A stretch of 64,000 nucleotides of DNA from Alkalihalophilus marmarensis DSM 21297 (GTDB lineage Bacteria > Bacillota > Bacilli > Bacillales > Bacillaceae_D). The notes beneath the pieces were generated by a model. It was not told the origin of the DNA. It did no database searches and worked only from the letters and a program-made list of their open reading frames with translations. Each line of letters begins with the position of its first letter. The first letter of the stretch is position 1. Below, in pieces: positions 28,901 to 37,375 of this stretch. The position numbers and the translations under genes are program-made. The stretch spans positions 53,170 to 117,169 of the forward strand of contig NZ_ATAE01000030.1 in assembly GCF_000474275.2 (NCBI RefSeq), in the 5' to 3' direction.

Positions 28901-29104
28901 TTAACCTTGAAACAAAAAAACAGTCCTGATTTTTTGAAATAAATCATCTACAATTGTCGCTACCATATATAAAACGACGACAAACCCTATTAATGTAACC
29001 CAGTGAGCCCAGTCCTCCTTTCCCATTTGTTTTAATACCGTATGAATCATGGCGACCACAATACCTATGCCAGCGATTTGAAAAATCGTGTTCACATCAT
29101 ACAC
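28901..29104 (-). CDS. spoIIIAC: Stage III sporulation protein SpoIIIAC
   Basis: The 67-residue protein has two membrane helices (VNTIFQIAGIGIVVAMIHTVLKQMG and HWVTLIGFVVVLYMVATIVDDLF), full length for the family. It is related to SpoIIIAD and with it forms part of the membrane portion of the mother cell-forespore channel. GTG start behind GGAGGAGGAGAACATC. The gap to spoIIIAD is 15 bases from the inferred ATT start. Confidence 0.94.
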   Translation of the reverse strand: MYDVNTIFQIAGIGIVVAMIHTVLKQMGKEDWAHWVTLIGFVVVLYMVATIVDDLFQKIRTVFLFQG

Positions 29105-29133
29105 GATGTTCTCCTCCTCCTATAACGCTACTT

Positions 29134-29646
29134 CTACATCAGTAAAATAACGATTAATAATCCAGTTAAAAATCCTAAGCTTTTCACCATCCTTTCATAA
29201 CGATGTTGACGATCTCTTGCTTCGCCTTCCTCTCTTTCTAGGTGGGCGAGTGTCATTTTTATTTGTTTCTCCTGCTGGCTGCGGTCATGCTGGCCTAGCG
29301 TTTGACCAAATTGTTTCAATATCTCCTTCTCGCTTTCTAAAAGTGAGGTAAGAGACCACATTTCAGCTATACTCTCATCCCAAGCAGCATAAGCAGGCAG
29401 CTCTGTATGACGCAGCTTGTATGAAAAATACTCAAATAAATAAGAGATGGGCTTTGGTGTTTGTTTAGCTAAATTGTGTGAAGCTTCTGCAAGCGGTGTT
29501 AAACCGAATAAAATTTCTGCTTCTAATGCTTGAATAGCTACCTTTAACGTCCTGAGCTGTCTTGGCCGCTCATTTAATCTTCTAGCAAGCTCAAACCCAA
29601 CCGCTGTTGTCACAAGGATGATAAGCAGCGCTCCAAATAGTTTCAT
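29134..29646 (-). CDS. spoIIIAB: Stage III sporulation protein SpoIIIAB
   Basis: The 170-residue protein has membrane helices at both ends (residues 1-18 and 153-170) around a helical, charged middle. The pattern RRLNERPRQLRTLKVAIQALEAEILFGLTPLAEA is typical of SpoIIIAB and echoes type II secretion F proteins. ATG overlaps the spoIIIAA stop (ATGA), so its translation is coupled to the ATPase. Confidence 0.94.
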   Translation of the reverse strand: MKLFGALLIILVTTAVGFELARRLNERPRQLRTLKVAIQALEAEILFGLTPLAEASHNLAKQTPKPISYLFEYFSYKLRHTELPAYAAWDESIAEMWSLTSLLESEKEILKQFGQTLGQHDRSQQEKQIKMTLAHLEREEGEARDRQHRYERMVKSLGFLTGLLIVILLM

Positions 29647-30602
29647 TGCTTTCTCACCACAGTCGCTTTAGATGACGATAATTTTGCTCTTTTATTAAAT
29701 GTATGGATTTTTTTAACCACACCCGGTCTTGTCGTTCTCGTAAGTTCAATAGCTAAATCAAAGGCACCAAATTGCATTAATTCTTTTAATGCCGGCCTCT
29801 TTAGTACATCATCGATTGTGTGACCATGAGCTGTCGTTATCACCCCAACACCTGCATGGACAGCCTCTTGAACAGCGAGCACATCTTCCACTCGTCCAAT
29901 TTCATCAACAATCAACACATCAGGGCTCATAGAGCGGATCATCATCATCATCCCCTCTGCTTTCGGACATCCATCTAGTACATCGATGCGTGGTCCTAGT
30001 TGATGCTGTGGAACGCCTCGCATACTAGCACAAATTTCAGAACGTTCATCGATGATCCCGACTTTCAACGGAGCAATTCCTCTCTTTTCATCCCCCTCAC
30101 TAATCAGCCTGGCTACATCTCGCAATATTGTCGTTTTACCGGTTTGCGGAGGGCCGATGAAAAGGGTGTTCAGCCATCTGTTTTCAAATAAATAATGTAT
30201 GAGCCGATCGGCCATTCCAATGGACTGCCTGGCTATTCGGATGTTAAAGGAGCTTACATCCCGAATCGTTTTCACTTCTCCCCTCTCTAAGATGACTTTT
30301 CCTGCAAGCCCAACACGATGTCCGCCATGAATCGTTATAAATCCTTTTTTCAATTCTTCTTCAAATGCATAAAGGGAGTGCTGGCTTAATTGACTTAATA
30401 AGAGCTGTCCTTCTTTTGGCTGGACAATATACATAGAACCATCATCATTTGTGGGATAAAAAGGTTTTCCGCGGGCGACCACTTCAAGAGGGCGGGCAAT
30501 CCGGATGCGAATCTCTTCGACATCATTTATTATGGCTGCAGGTATTTGCCGAAGCACTACTCTTATCGACTCAGGTACTACAGCTAAAATGTCATCTAAC
30601 AC
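29643..30602 (-). CDS. spoIIIAA: Stage III sporulation ATPase SpoIIIAA
   Basis: The 319-residue secretion-type ATPase has Walker A FIGPPQTGKTTILRDVARL near residue 150, the Walker B/Asp-box SPDVLIVDEIGRVEDVLAV, and TTAHGHTIDDVLKRP. It energises the SpoIIIA-SpoIIQ channel in the mother cell. GTG start at 30600-30602 lies 11 bases after yqhV. It is the first gene of spoIIIAA-AH. Sigma-E control is known for the operon; the promoter would lie in or before yqhV and was not assigned. Confidence 0.95.
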   Translation of the reverse strand: MLDDILAVVPESIRVVLRQIPAAIINDVEEIRIRIARPLEVVARGKPFYPTNDDGSMYIVQPKEGQLLLSQLSQHSLYAFEEELKKGFITIHGGHRVGLAGKVILERGEVKTIRDVSSFNIRIARQSIGMADRLIHYLFENRWLNTLFIGPPQTGKTTILRDVARLISEGDEKRGIAPLKVGIIDERSEICASMRGVPQHQLGPRIDVLDGCPKAEGMMMMIRSMSPDVLIVDEIGRVEDVLAVQEAVHAGVGVITTAHGHTIDDVLKRPALKELMQFGAFDLAIELTRTTRPGVVKKIHTFNKRAKLSSSKATVVRKQ

Positions 30603-30613
30603 AGCAATCCCTC

Positions 30614-30904
30614 CTACCTTTTTATCCCGATTAAAATAAGGACAACACCTGCCCCGATGAATAGAAACTTACTTAGTGACAATCGATCTGACAACCCTGT
30701 TAAGCCGATTAAAATGGATGTAATAAAAATAGTTGGACCGACAATGGCTAACATTGCATTGACTGCGACCGCTTTTTCTACACTATTCAGCTTCAACATG
30801 AGACCAGCAGCACTTATTTCAATTAATCCAGAAAGCAATCGCAAGCCTGCCATTGCAAGCAGGGCTGCTTCTATCGATAAGAACCATGTCTTCAACACCT
30901 TCAC
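30614..30904 (-). CDS. yqhV: YqhV (DUF2619) small membrane protein
   Basis: The 96-residue protein has three predicted membrane helices (about 8-32, 48-66, 74-93) and the YqhV pattern AGLRLLSGLIEISAAGLMLKLNSVEKA. It lies between efp and spoIIIAA, as in B. subtilis, where it is a sporulation-expressed gene of unknown function. The start is one of two close GTGs (30902-30904 chosen); AGAGGTGA overlaps the first, so the second is possible. Confidence 0.87.
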   Translation of the reverse strand: MKVLKTWFLSIEAALLAMAGLRLLSGLIEISAAGLMLKLNSVEKAVAVNAMLAIVGPTIFITSILIGLTGLSDRLSLSKFLFIGAGVVLILIGIKR

Positions 30905-30954
30905 CTCTTGACTTTCACACTTTGTACAACCTATGTCATTTTTTCTTGATTAAG

Positions 30955-30996
30955 AACAAAAAAAAGACGAGCACACTTATAAAAGTGTACTCGTCT
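30955..30996 (-). terminator. Terminator of efp
   Basis: AGACGAGCACACTT pairs with AAGTGTACTCGTCT, followed on the minus strand by TTTTTTTGTTC. It lies 13 bases after the efp stop. Confidence 0.9.
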
Positions 30997-31008
30997 AAAG
31001 GGTTTGAT

Positions 31009-31566
31009 TTAGGCTCTTGAAACGTAAGCTGAGTTACGTGTATCAATAAGCAGCACATCACCTTGGTTAATAAAGAAAGGAACCTGAACAGTTAAGCCTG
31101 TTTCAAGCGTAGCTGGCTTTGTACCGCCAGAAGCTGTATCTCCTTTAATACCTGGTTCTGTTTCCGTTACTTCAAGCTCAACAGTATTTGGTACTTCCAC
31201 ACCAAGTGTTTCGCCTTGGTACGTCATAATTTGAACTTCCATATTTTCTTTTAAGAATTGTAATTCATGCTCAATTTGGTTTGTAGGCAGCTCAATCTGC
31301 TCAAACGATTGATTATCCATGAAATTATGCATATCTCCACTTGCATATAAATATTGCATGCGACGATTTTCAATATGAGCTTTTGATACTTTTTCACCGG
31401 CACGGAATGTTTTTTCCTGAACAGCGCCAGTACGTAAATTACGCAATTTAGAACGTACAAAAGCTGCACCCTTACCCGGCTTTACATGTTGGAAATCCAT
31501 TACTTGCCAGATCCCATTATCAACTTCAATCGTTAATCCTGTTTTAAAATCGTTTACTGAAATCAT
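31009..31566 (-). CDS. efp: Elongation factor P
   Basis: The protein has 185 residues from ATG 31564-31566, eight bases after GGAGG; the frame extends 15 codons upstream without need. It is a three-domain beta-barrel protein: N-terminal KOW-like [18 protein letters not shown], the modification loop [14 protein letters not shown] with Lys at the tip, and C-terminal [30 protein letters not shown]. It relieves ribosome stalling at polyproline. It follows yqhT, the usual Bacillus order. Confidence 0.97.
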   Translation of the reverse strand: MISVNDFKTGLTIEVDNGIWQVMDFQHVKPGKGAAFVRSKLRNLRTGAVQEKTFRAGEKVSKAHIENRRMQYLYASGDMHNFMDNQSFEQIELPTNQIEHELQFLKENMEVQIMTYQGETLGVEVPNTVELEVTETEPGIKGDTASGGTKPATLETGLTVQVPFFINQGDVLLIDTRNSAYVSRA

Positions 31567-31655
31567 TTTATCTTCCTCCATCTTTCCACCTTTTGGCTGG
31601 TGGTCAATCACAATATTTACTATACCATAGGCTGTGTAAAGTTTCCCGAGAATTT

Positions 31656-32729
31656 TTACTCGCCAACAATCAAGAGATCTTTCGTAGATTTAGTAAATGA
31701 CTTGTTTCCATCTTCTGTAATTAACGTATCGTCTTCTATTCTTGTCCCGCCGACACCCGCTACATAAATTCCAGGTTCAACTGTCACAATCATACCTGGT
31801 TCTAGAACGGTTTCCGATTTTACAGACAGCGAAGGTCCTTCATGAACTTCTAACCCTAAACCGTGACCGGTAGAGTGGCCAAAATATTCACCATACCCTT
31901 TTTCAGTGATGTAGTCTCGTGTCAGTGCATCCGCTTGTTTTCCCGTTATACCAGGCTTAATCCCTTCCATCCCGCGTAACTGGGCCTCCAAAACGGTATG
32001 ATAGATCGCCTTTAGCTCATCACTGACTTCACCTACAGCTACCGTTCTTGTGATATCTGAGCAGTACCCTTTGTAGTAAGCCCCAAAATCAAGCGTCACT
32101 AGTTCGCCTTTTTCAATCATCTTCTCACTCGCTACACCATGCGGAAGTGCAGAGCGGAAACCTGAAGCGACGATAATATCAAATGATGAACTAGCAGCTC
32201 CTTGTTTCCTCATAAAAAATTCAAGCTCATTCGATACGTCTAACTCACTGATCCCCGGTCTAATAAAACCAGTAATGTGGCTGAATGCTGCATCGGCAAT
32301 TTCTGCTGCATCATTAATTAACTTAATTTCATCTGAATCTTTAAACATCCGCAGTTTCTCAATCAAACCAGACACCGGAACAAGTTTAGCTGATTCAACA
32401 AACTTCGTGTACAATTGGTGTGCTTCATATGTAAGATGGGATTGCTCAAACCCTAATGTTTTAATAGATAATGCCTCTACTTGCTTTGCTACCTCTTCAA
32501 AAATAGGTCCAGTGTGCTGAACGATCTCATATCCGGCAGCCTGCTCCTTAGCTTGCTCCATATACCTGAAGTCAGTAATAAACAAAGCCTTGTCTAATGT
32601 AATTAAAGCAACACCTGAGGAGCCGGTAAACGTTGTCATATATTGACGGTTATGACCACTTGTTACTAATAATCCCTCTACATCAGCTGACCTAAGTTGT
32701 TCTCTTAACGCTTCAATTCGTTGTTTCAT
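31656..32729 (-). CDS. yqhT: Xaa-Pro aminopeptidase family M24B (YqhT)
   Basis: The 357-residue protein has a creatinase-like N-domain (1-125) and a pita-bread catalytic domain. The metal ligands are seen in [23 protein letters not shown] (two Asp), [18 protein letters not shown] (His), VTVEPGIYV (Glu) and [10 protein letters not shown] (Glu). It removes N-terminal residues preceding proline, or dipeptides of that type. ATG behind AGGAGAGGATTAATC. It lies directly before efp; a functional link through proline-rich proteins is suggestive only. Confidence 0.92.
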   Translation of the reverse strand: MKQRIEALREQLRSADVEGLLVTSGHNRQYMTTFTGSSGVALITLDKALFITDFRYMEQAKEQAAGYEIVQHTGPIFEEVAKQVEALSIKTLGFEQSHLTYEAHQLYTKFVESAKLVPVSGLIEKLRMFKDSDEIKLINDAAEIADAAFSHITGFIRPGISELDVSNELEFFMRKQGAASSSFDIIVASGFRSALPHGVASEKMIEKGELVTLDFGAYYKGYCSDITRTVAVGEVSDELKAIYHTVLEAQLRGMEGIKPGITGKQADALTRDYITEKGYGEYFGHSTGHGLGLEVHEGPSLSVKSETVLEPGMIVTVEPGIYVAGVGGTRIEDDTLITEDGNKSFTKSTKDLLIVGE

Positions 32730-32731
32730 GA

Positions 32732-33166
32732 TTAATCCTCTCCTTTTACGAGCGCAGTTAATGCCATAACATAGCCATACAAACCTAGTCCTACAATCTG
32801 CCCTTTTGTTACAGGAGCTATAACAGAGTGGTGTCTAAATTCCTCACGTGTATGGACGTTTGAGATATGTACTTCTATGACTGGCAAATCAACACTAGCG
32901 ATCGCATCACGAATAGCATAGCTATAGTGGGTAAAGGCTCCTGGATTAATAATGATCCCACTATATTGATCAGCGGCTTCGTGGATGGCATCAATCAATC
33001 GGCCTTCATGATTTGATTGAACACAGGTGATTCCTACACCTAACTCTCTAGCCGTCTCTAGCAGCTGCCCCTCTAGATCTTCTAGTGTTTTGTGCCCGTA
33101 TACTGCTGGTTCTCTTTTTCCTAACCGATTTAAGTTAGGACCGTTAATCACCATAAATTGTTTCAT
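32732..33166 (-). CDS. aroQ: Type II 3-dehydroquinate dehydratase
   Basis: The 144-residue enzyme has the active-site pattern INGPNLNRLGKREPAVYG with the catalytic Arg and Tyr, QSNHEGRLIDAIHEA, GIIINPGAFTHYSYAIRDA and VEVHISNVHTREEFRHHS. It dehydrates 3-dehydroquinate in the shikimate pathway. The stop lies two bases before yqhT, and ATG follows GGGGGGTAACG. Shikimate kinase is also in the window (aroK, 51.7 kb). Confidence 0.96.
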   Translation of the reverse strand: MKQFMVINGPNLNRLGKREPAVYGHKTLEDLEGQLLETARELGVGITCVQSNHEGRLIDAIHEAADQYSGIIINPGAFTHYSYAIRDAIASVDLPVIEVHISNVHTREEFRHHSVIAPVTKGQIVGLGLYGYVMALTALVKGED

Positions 33167-33280
33167 CGTTACCCCCCCGCTTCAATGATACGATCTGACC
33201 GCGTTCTACTTATTTCATCATAAGTGTAACATTTAGCGATATCATATAGGAAGAAGTTAGCAACGTTTGTTACAAAATAT

Positions 33281-33805
33281 TTAGTCTTTTTCACCATTTT
33301 CTTCGTTTTGATTGTTTGATAATTCATGATGTTGCTCAGCATATTCATAGGAAACCGAATATCCGATAAACACTCCATATAGAATATATAAACAAAGAGA
33401 GGTGACTATTGTGTTTGAGTCTAAGTTTTGTACCGTTTTTAAGCCTGGGAAAAAAGGGTTAAAAACATAAAATACAAGGCCCCATAAAATAGCTCCAAAT
33501 CCTACACCAGCCCACACGCTAAGGACCTTTTGCAAAATAACTTTATATAAAAAAGCAACCCCTATCGAAATTACAGCTATAACAACTACTCCAGTCCATT
33601 GTCCAATATAGGTATTTTTCCAGTCACCAAGAGCCCATGGCATTAAAACTAGAGCAGGTCCTACTCTTATAAAATTAAAATAAAAGGCAAAGTACCCTAC
33701 TAATGACCAAATAAGCCCCCCGAAAAAGCCAATTATTACAACTTTAACCGGAAAAGACATTTGCTGTTCTTTTTCATTTTGTTCTAACTGTTCGTTCTGT
33801 TCCAA
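33281..33805 (-). CDS. yqhR: YqhR-like conserved membrane protein
   Basis: The protein has 174 residues if begun at TTG 33803-33805, which follows GGAGGTGG by six bases; the frame to 33880 has no good site. A Glu/Asn/Gln-rich N-terminus precedes four membrane helices (about 22-45, 65-85, 95-120, 140-160). The pattern FPVKVVIIGFFGGLIWSLVGYFAFYFNFIRVGPALVLMPWALGDWK is that of YqhR. Function unknown. Its neighbour in B. subtilis, yqhQ (DUF1385), is missing here. Confidence 0.82.
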   Translation of the reverse strand: MEQNEQLEQNEKEQQMSFPVKVVIIGFFGGLIWSLVGYFAFYFNFIRVGPALVLMPWALGDWKNTYIGQWTGVVVIAVISIGVAFLYKVILQKVLSVWAGVGFGAILWGLVFYVFNPFFPGLKTVQNLDSNTIVTSLCLYILYGVFIGYSVSYEYAEQHHELSNNQNEENGEKD

Positions 33806-34220
33806 CTTAACCACCTCCACTCCTAGTATGTCCAGCCTTTTAAATGGTTCATGCAAAAATGTTAGAATAATTCCATTCATGATTTTATCTATATTCTTTT
33901 TTGTAATTTCATAAAAACCTGTTAAATCATTGAATGGGTTGGGCTGCTTTTGTGTAGAATGTAGAGGGATATGAATAAGAAGGATTTGAATTAGATAGAG
34001 GATTTAAAAGAATTGGTGTAGAATAATAATTATAATGAATGTTTGGTCTTAATTGGTTGAGCTTAATTGTTTGATTTCACTTTAATTAGGGAAAAGAATA
34101 GAAATACAGTGAACTCTACATGATCATTGACACAGTAAATAATACATTCTTTAAAGTATAAGGCACACAACTTATTCTCTTATAGCAAACAATATATACT
34201 TATCACGGAGGTGAGCTCGT
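33806..34220. other. AT-rich intergenic stretch without a gene
   Basis: This is a divergent gap between yqhR and yqhP of about 415 bases. No conserved reading frame, RNA or long inverted repeat was seen. TTGACA at about 34127 may be the -35 of a yqhP promoter, but no well-spaced -10 is clear. In B. subtilis yqhQ lies here. Confidence 0.6.
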
Positions 34221-34637
34221 ATGCAGCGTACTATGCAAATGGTTGTTTTAGCAGTCGTTGCCTTAGCTGTTATCGGACTTGGCTATCAAATGATTTATAA
34301 TCCAATAGGGTTATTGACGCGAGTACTATTTATCGCAGGTTTTGTGGCGGTCATATTTTTCTTGTATCGTCTCTATCTTGCCAAGCGATTCGGCACCCCC
34401 ATTATGCCAAAGCGACAAGGACCTAGCCGCTCACAACTTAAAAAAGCAAAACGTACGAGTACTGTCACAAAAGCCACACCTTCAAGAGGTCCAAATTTCT
34501 TCAAAGCGACAAATGGAACATCGGCTGTCAAAAAGAAAGCTCCTTATCCAAAATCCGCTATAAAAAAACGTGCAGACCATAATTTCACAGTCATTGAGGG
34601 TAAAAAGAATAAAAAGAAGAACCGCGCTTTATTTTAA
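34221..34637 (+). CDS. yqhP: SA1362-family protein YqhP
   Basis: The 138-residue protein has two N-terminal membrane helices (about 5-25 and 32-50) and a long, very basic, low-complexity tail with repeated KKK/KR clusters. This is the layout of the SA1362/YqhP family, of unknown function. ATG follows CACGGAGGTGAGCTCGT. It is convergent with yqhO and ends in a shared bidirectional terminator. Confidence 0.85.
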   Translation: MQRTMQMVVLAVVALAVIGLGYQMIYNPIGLLTRVLFIAGFVAVIFFLYRLYLAKRFGTPIMPKRQGPSRSQLKKAKRTSTVTKATPSRGPNFFKATNGTSAVKKKAPYPKSAIKKRADHNFTVIEGKKNKKKNRALF

Positions 34638-34654
34638 AAGCACGGTTCTTTTTA
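34611..34654. terminator. Bidirectional terminator between yqhP and yqhO
   Basis: AAGAACCG-C-GCTTT pairs with AAAGC-A-CGGTTCTT; the yqhP stop codon lies in the loop. A-rich and T-rich flanks suit both directions. Confidence 0.82.
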
Positions 34655-35548
34655 GTAGCGCCACCCTTTTAAGAACATCTCCGTCTGTCCTTTTCCTAGG
34701 GCTACAAGTTTATCTTTTTCTTGGTCCGACATTTCAAAATCAGTCGCACTCACATCAACCACAGGTATAAATACAATATTTTTTGCATGATCTGCAGCAA
34801 TATATTTTGAGTCATGTGCTTTTGTCATTGTGTTAAAGAGGGCTCTATATAGAGAGATGGCATTCTTAATATCATTTGGCGGCATTTGCTCAGTTGAAGG
34901 TGATAATTGAAATCCGATGACAGGCCGTTTCCATTTCTTAGTTCTACCGTCCATGAACAGCCACATAGGAAAATTACTTAAGATGCCCCCATCTACTACA
35001 TACGACCTTGCCCCATTTTTAGTCCGGTCGTAGATTTTAACCGGTTCAAAGAAAAAAGGTATACTGCAGCTCATTCTAACTGCCCGGGCTACGGAAAACT
35101 TCTCAGGAAGCTGCCCGTAGAGAGGCAGGTCATCCGGTAGGACCATCAGTCTGTTTTGTGAGAGATCTGACGCGATAATTCTCAGAGAATCTTTTGGAAG
35201 GTCTGCAAATGTTCGAATGCCTTTTTTCTTCAACACACAGCTAAGCCACTCCTCAAGAGCATCTCCTTTATAGATCCCTAACTTAAAATAAAGGTGCACC
35301 CATTTTGCTGCTTGAAAGGGCAGCCATGACATCCTCTCATCCTTAAAGGCCTCAATATCTAATTCATTTAATAATGATAATAATTCCTTACTCGTGTAGC
35401 CTGCTTTAATCAAGGCTGCTACAATAGACCCTGCGCTTGTTCCTGCAATGCGGGTAAATTCGTATCCTCGCTCCTCCATCACTTCTAGCGCCCCAACAAA
35501 TGCATAAGCTTTAACACCGCCGCCTGCAAACACGCCATCTACTTTCAT
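34652..35548 (-). CDS. yqhO: Patatin-like phospholipase YqhO
   Basis: The 298-residue protein begins with the oxyanion loop DGVFAGGGVKAYAFVGAL, has the nucleophile elbow RIAGTSAGSIVAAL near residue 37 (G-x-S-x-G) and the catalytic Asp in YVVDGGILSNFP near 190. It is predicted to be a Ser-Asp dyad lipid acyl hydrolase of the bacterial patatin (RssA-like) class with no signal peptide. The substrate is unknown. It lies convergent to yqhP and downstream of mntR, from which a terminator separates it. Confidence 0.92.
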   Translation of the reverse strand: MKVDGVFAGGGVKAYAFVGALEVMEERGYEFTRIAGTSAGSIVAALIKAGYTSKELLSLLNELDIEAFKDERMSWLPFQAAKWVHLYFKLGIYKGDALEEWLSCVLKKKGIRTFADLPKDSLRIIASDLSQNRLMVLPDDLPLYGQLPEKFSVARAVRMSCSIPFFFEPVKIYDRTKNGARSYVVDGGILSNFPMWLFMDGRTKKWKRPVIGFQLSPSTEQMPPNDIKNAISLYRALFNTMTKAHDSKYIAADHAKNIVFIPVVDVSATDFEMSDQEKDKLVALGKGQTEMFLKGWRY

Positions 35549-35621
35549 TCACATCCCCCCACTACGTTACCATATGTAGAGATGAGCTTGGATGTTGCCT
35601 AAAAAGTATAATTCTAATTAG

Positions 35622-35656
35622 AAAACAAAATAACCATAGAGGCTCTATGGTTATCG
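35622..35656 (-). terminator. Terminator of mntR
   Basis: ATAACCATAGA and TCTATGGTTAT form a perfect stem followed by TTTTGTTTTC on the minus strand. Confidence 0.85.
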
Positions 35657-35679
35657 TTCTTTTTCATTAATCATATTCA

Positions 35680-36102
35680 CTAGTCTTCTTCATTCTTTTT
35701 TTGGACATGTTTCAATGCTTCAATCCGTGTTTTATCTTCTTGGAAAAATTGCACTAAATCCCCAATACGATCAATTGCATCCCAGCTCAGATGATGTTCA
35801 ATTCCTTCAACATCTTGATAAATATGTTGTTCCTCCACACCGATTAATCTCATGAAATCTTCAAGCAGTTCGTGGCGATAGACAAGCCGCTTTCCTACTT
35901 TTTTTCCTTTAGCAGTTAAAACCAACCCTCTGTACCTTTCATAAATAAGATACTCGCTTTTATCAAGTTTTTGAACCATTTTAGTCACAGAAGAAGGGTG
36001 TACCTCGAGTGCCTCAGCAATATCTGAAACGCGAGCGTACCCTTTGTCTTCAATTAAGATATAAATTCGTTCTAAATAATCTTCCATACTAGGTGTCGGC
36101 AT
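35680..36102 (-). CDS. mntR: Manganese-dependent transcriptional regulator MntR
   Basis: The 140-residue DtxR/MntR protein has a winged helix ([41 protein letters not shown]) and a dimerisation domain. Metal ligands are visible: Asp8 in the first helix, His77 and Glu99/Glu102/His103 in the [12 protein letters not shown] region. It represses manganese uptake genes when Mn is bound. It stands alone between yqhO and splB. Confidence 0.95.
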   Translation of the reverse strand: MPTPSMEDYLERIYILIEDKGYARVSDIAEALEVHPSSVTKMVQKLDKSEYLIYERYRGLVLTAKGKKVGKRLVYRHELLEDFMRLIGVEEQHIYQDVEGIEHHLSWDAIDRIGDLVQFFQEDKTRIEALKHVQKKNEED

Positions 36103-36242
36103 AGGGTCCCCTCCATTTATTCAACAAACACGCAAGAGACGCGTTTGCCCACCATTAATCGATCCATGCAGTCATCATTTCTATATTACTACAGAAGGGG
36201 AACCAGAGACAATGTTAATTCCTATTTAAGTATGGATATTCA

Positions 36243-37268
36243 TCACGTAAAATACTCGATTTTTGCTTCCGGAAAGAAGCGTTCAATATAGGATTGAATC
36301 GTTTCTCTCAAGGTAGTAGCTTCATCATCCTTATATACATATTTACCTCTTCCGTATTTACCCCACTTATATTTTCGTTCCTCTTCATTCATTTCTAATT
36401 TCGACTTAGGGTAACGTTTTTGAATAACTCTTTTAGCTGTCTTCGTAAAACGGTGCTGAATCATTTCAAACGTTAGATCCTTTTTGGCATAGTGCGGCAA
36501 AGTCGCTTCAAGACGTTCAAATAAATCAAGGTAGCCCGCCTCCCAATCTTCATGCAAAATTAAAGGGGCTACAATAAAACCTAACGGATAATCAGCATTA
36601 GCCACCTTGCCTGCTGCCTCAATACGCTCAAGAAAGGAGGAAGTTCCTGGTTCAAAGCTCTTTATGACATGGTCTGAGTTGACACTAAAACGAAACCTCG
36701 TATTTCCATTATGTTTTGCATCAAGTAAATGATCGACATGATTGTACTTCGTTACAAATCGAAGGCGGCCATTTTCTGTCTTGCCAATATGTTCAATCGT
36801 TTTCTTTAATGAATGAGTGAGATGATCAATTCCAACAATATCTGATGTACAGGCCGCTTCAAAACGGGTTATTTCATCTCCTCTTTCTTTTATATACTTA
36901 TCCGCACTTTCAAAAATCTCATCTAAATTAACATACGTTCTAATGTATGGCTTATCACCAAGAGTGGTTTGCAGGTAACAGTAATGACAATGCCCCATAC
37001 ACCCTGTGGCAAGAGGAATAGCATATTCTGCAGAAGGTTTTGACGTATCAAACTTCAGCGTTTTTCGTACACCTACAACCAAGGTTGATTTAGCATTTCG
37101 ATATTTTTGCAAATCATTGTCTCCTGGAATGTTGCGTACTTGGTTATGTGATGTCGTTTCTCTAATTTCAACATCCATTTTCTCAAACTTTTCTTTTAAT
37201 GCTTTGCCGAGCGGATATTCAAGAGCTCCCGGTTCAAAATAGACGAGCTGTGGTGAGAATGGTTTCAT
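36243..37268 (-). CDS. splB: Spore photoproduct lyase
   Basis: This radical-SAM enzyme has 341 residues from ATG 37266-37268, behind GGAGGAGAGAAC; a frame 17 codons longer is rejected. The cluster motif is ATGCMGHCHYCYLQT (Cys-x3-Cys-x2-Cys) near residue 90. A further conserved cysteine lies in EAACTSDIVGIDH. It directly reverses the spore photoproduct thymine lesion during germination. Usually sigma-G controlled. No splA homologue precedes it here. Confidence 0.95.
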   Translation of the reverse strand: MKPFSPQLVYFEPGALEYPLGKALKEKFEKMDVEIRETTSHNQVRNIPGDNDLQKYRNAKSTLVVGVRKTLKFDTSKPSAEYAIPLATGCMGHCHYCYLQTTLGDKPYIRTYVNLDEIFESADKYIKERGDEITRFEAACTSDIVGIDHLTHSLKKTIEHIGKTENGRLRFVTKYNHVDHLLDAKHNGNTRFRFSVNSDHVIKSFEPGTSSFLERIEAAGKVANADYPLGFIVAPLILHEDWEAGYLDLFERLEATLPHYAKKDLTFEMIQHRFTKTAKRVIQKRYPKSKLEMNEEERKYKWGKYGRGKYVYKDDEATTLRETIQSYIERFFPEAKIEYFT

Positions 37269-37332
37269 GTTCTCTCCTCCTTTTCTTTTAGAATGTGCAA
37301 AAAAAATAGCATTCATCATGCCAGTATTTAGA

Positions 37333-37370
37333 ACAAAAAAAGAAGATGAGCCAAATTAGCTCATCTTCAT
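37333..37370 (-). terminator. Terminator of the ribonucleotide reductase gene
   Basis: GAAGATGAGC pairs with GCTCATCTTC and is followed on the minus strand by TTTTTTTGTTC. Confidence 0.85.
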
Positions 37371-37375
37371 CTTCA

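Noticed and set aside
33169..33378. 69-residue minus-strand frame overlapping the end of yqhR
   Set aside because: It is out of frame with yqhR, has odd composition and no ribosome site.
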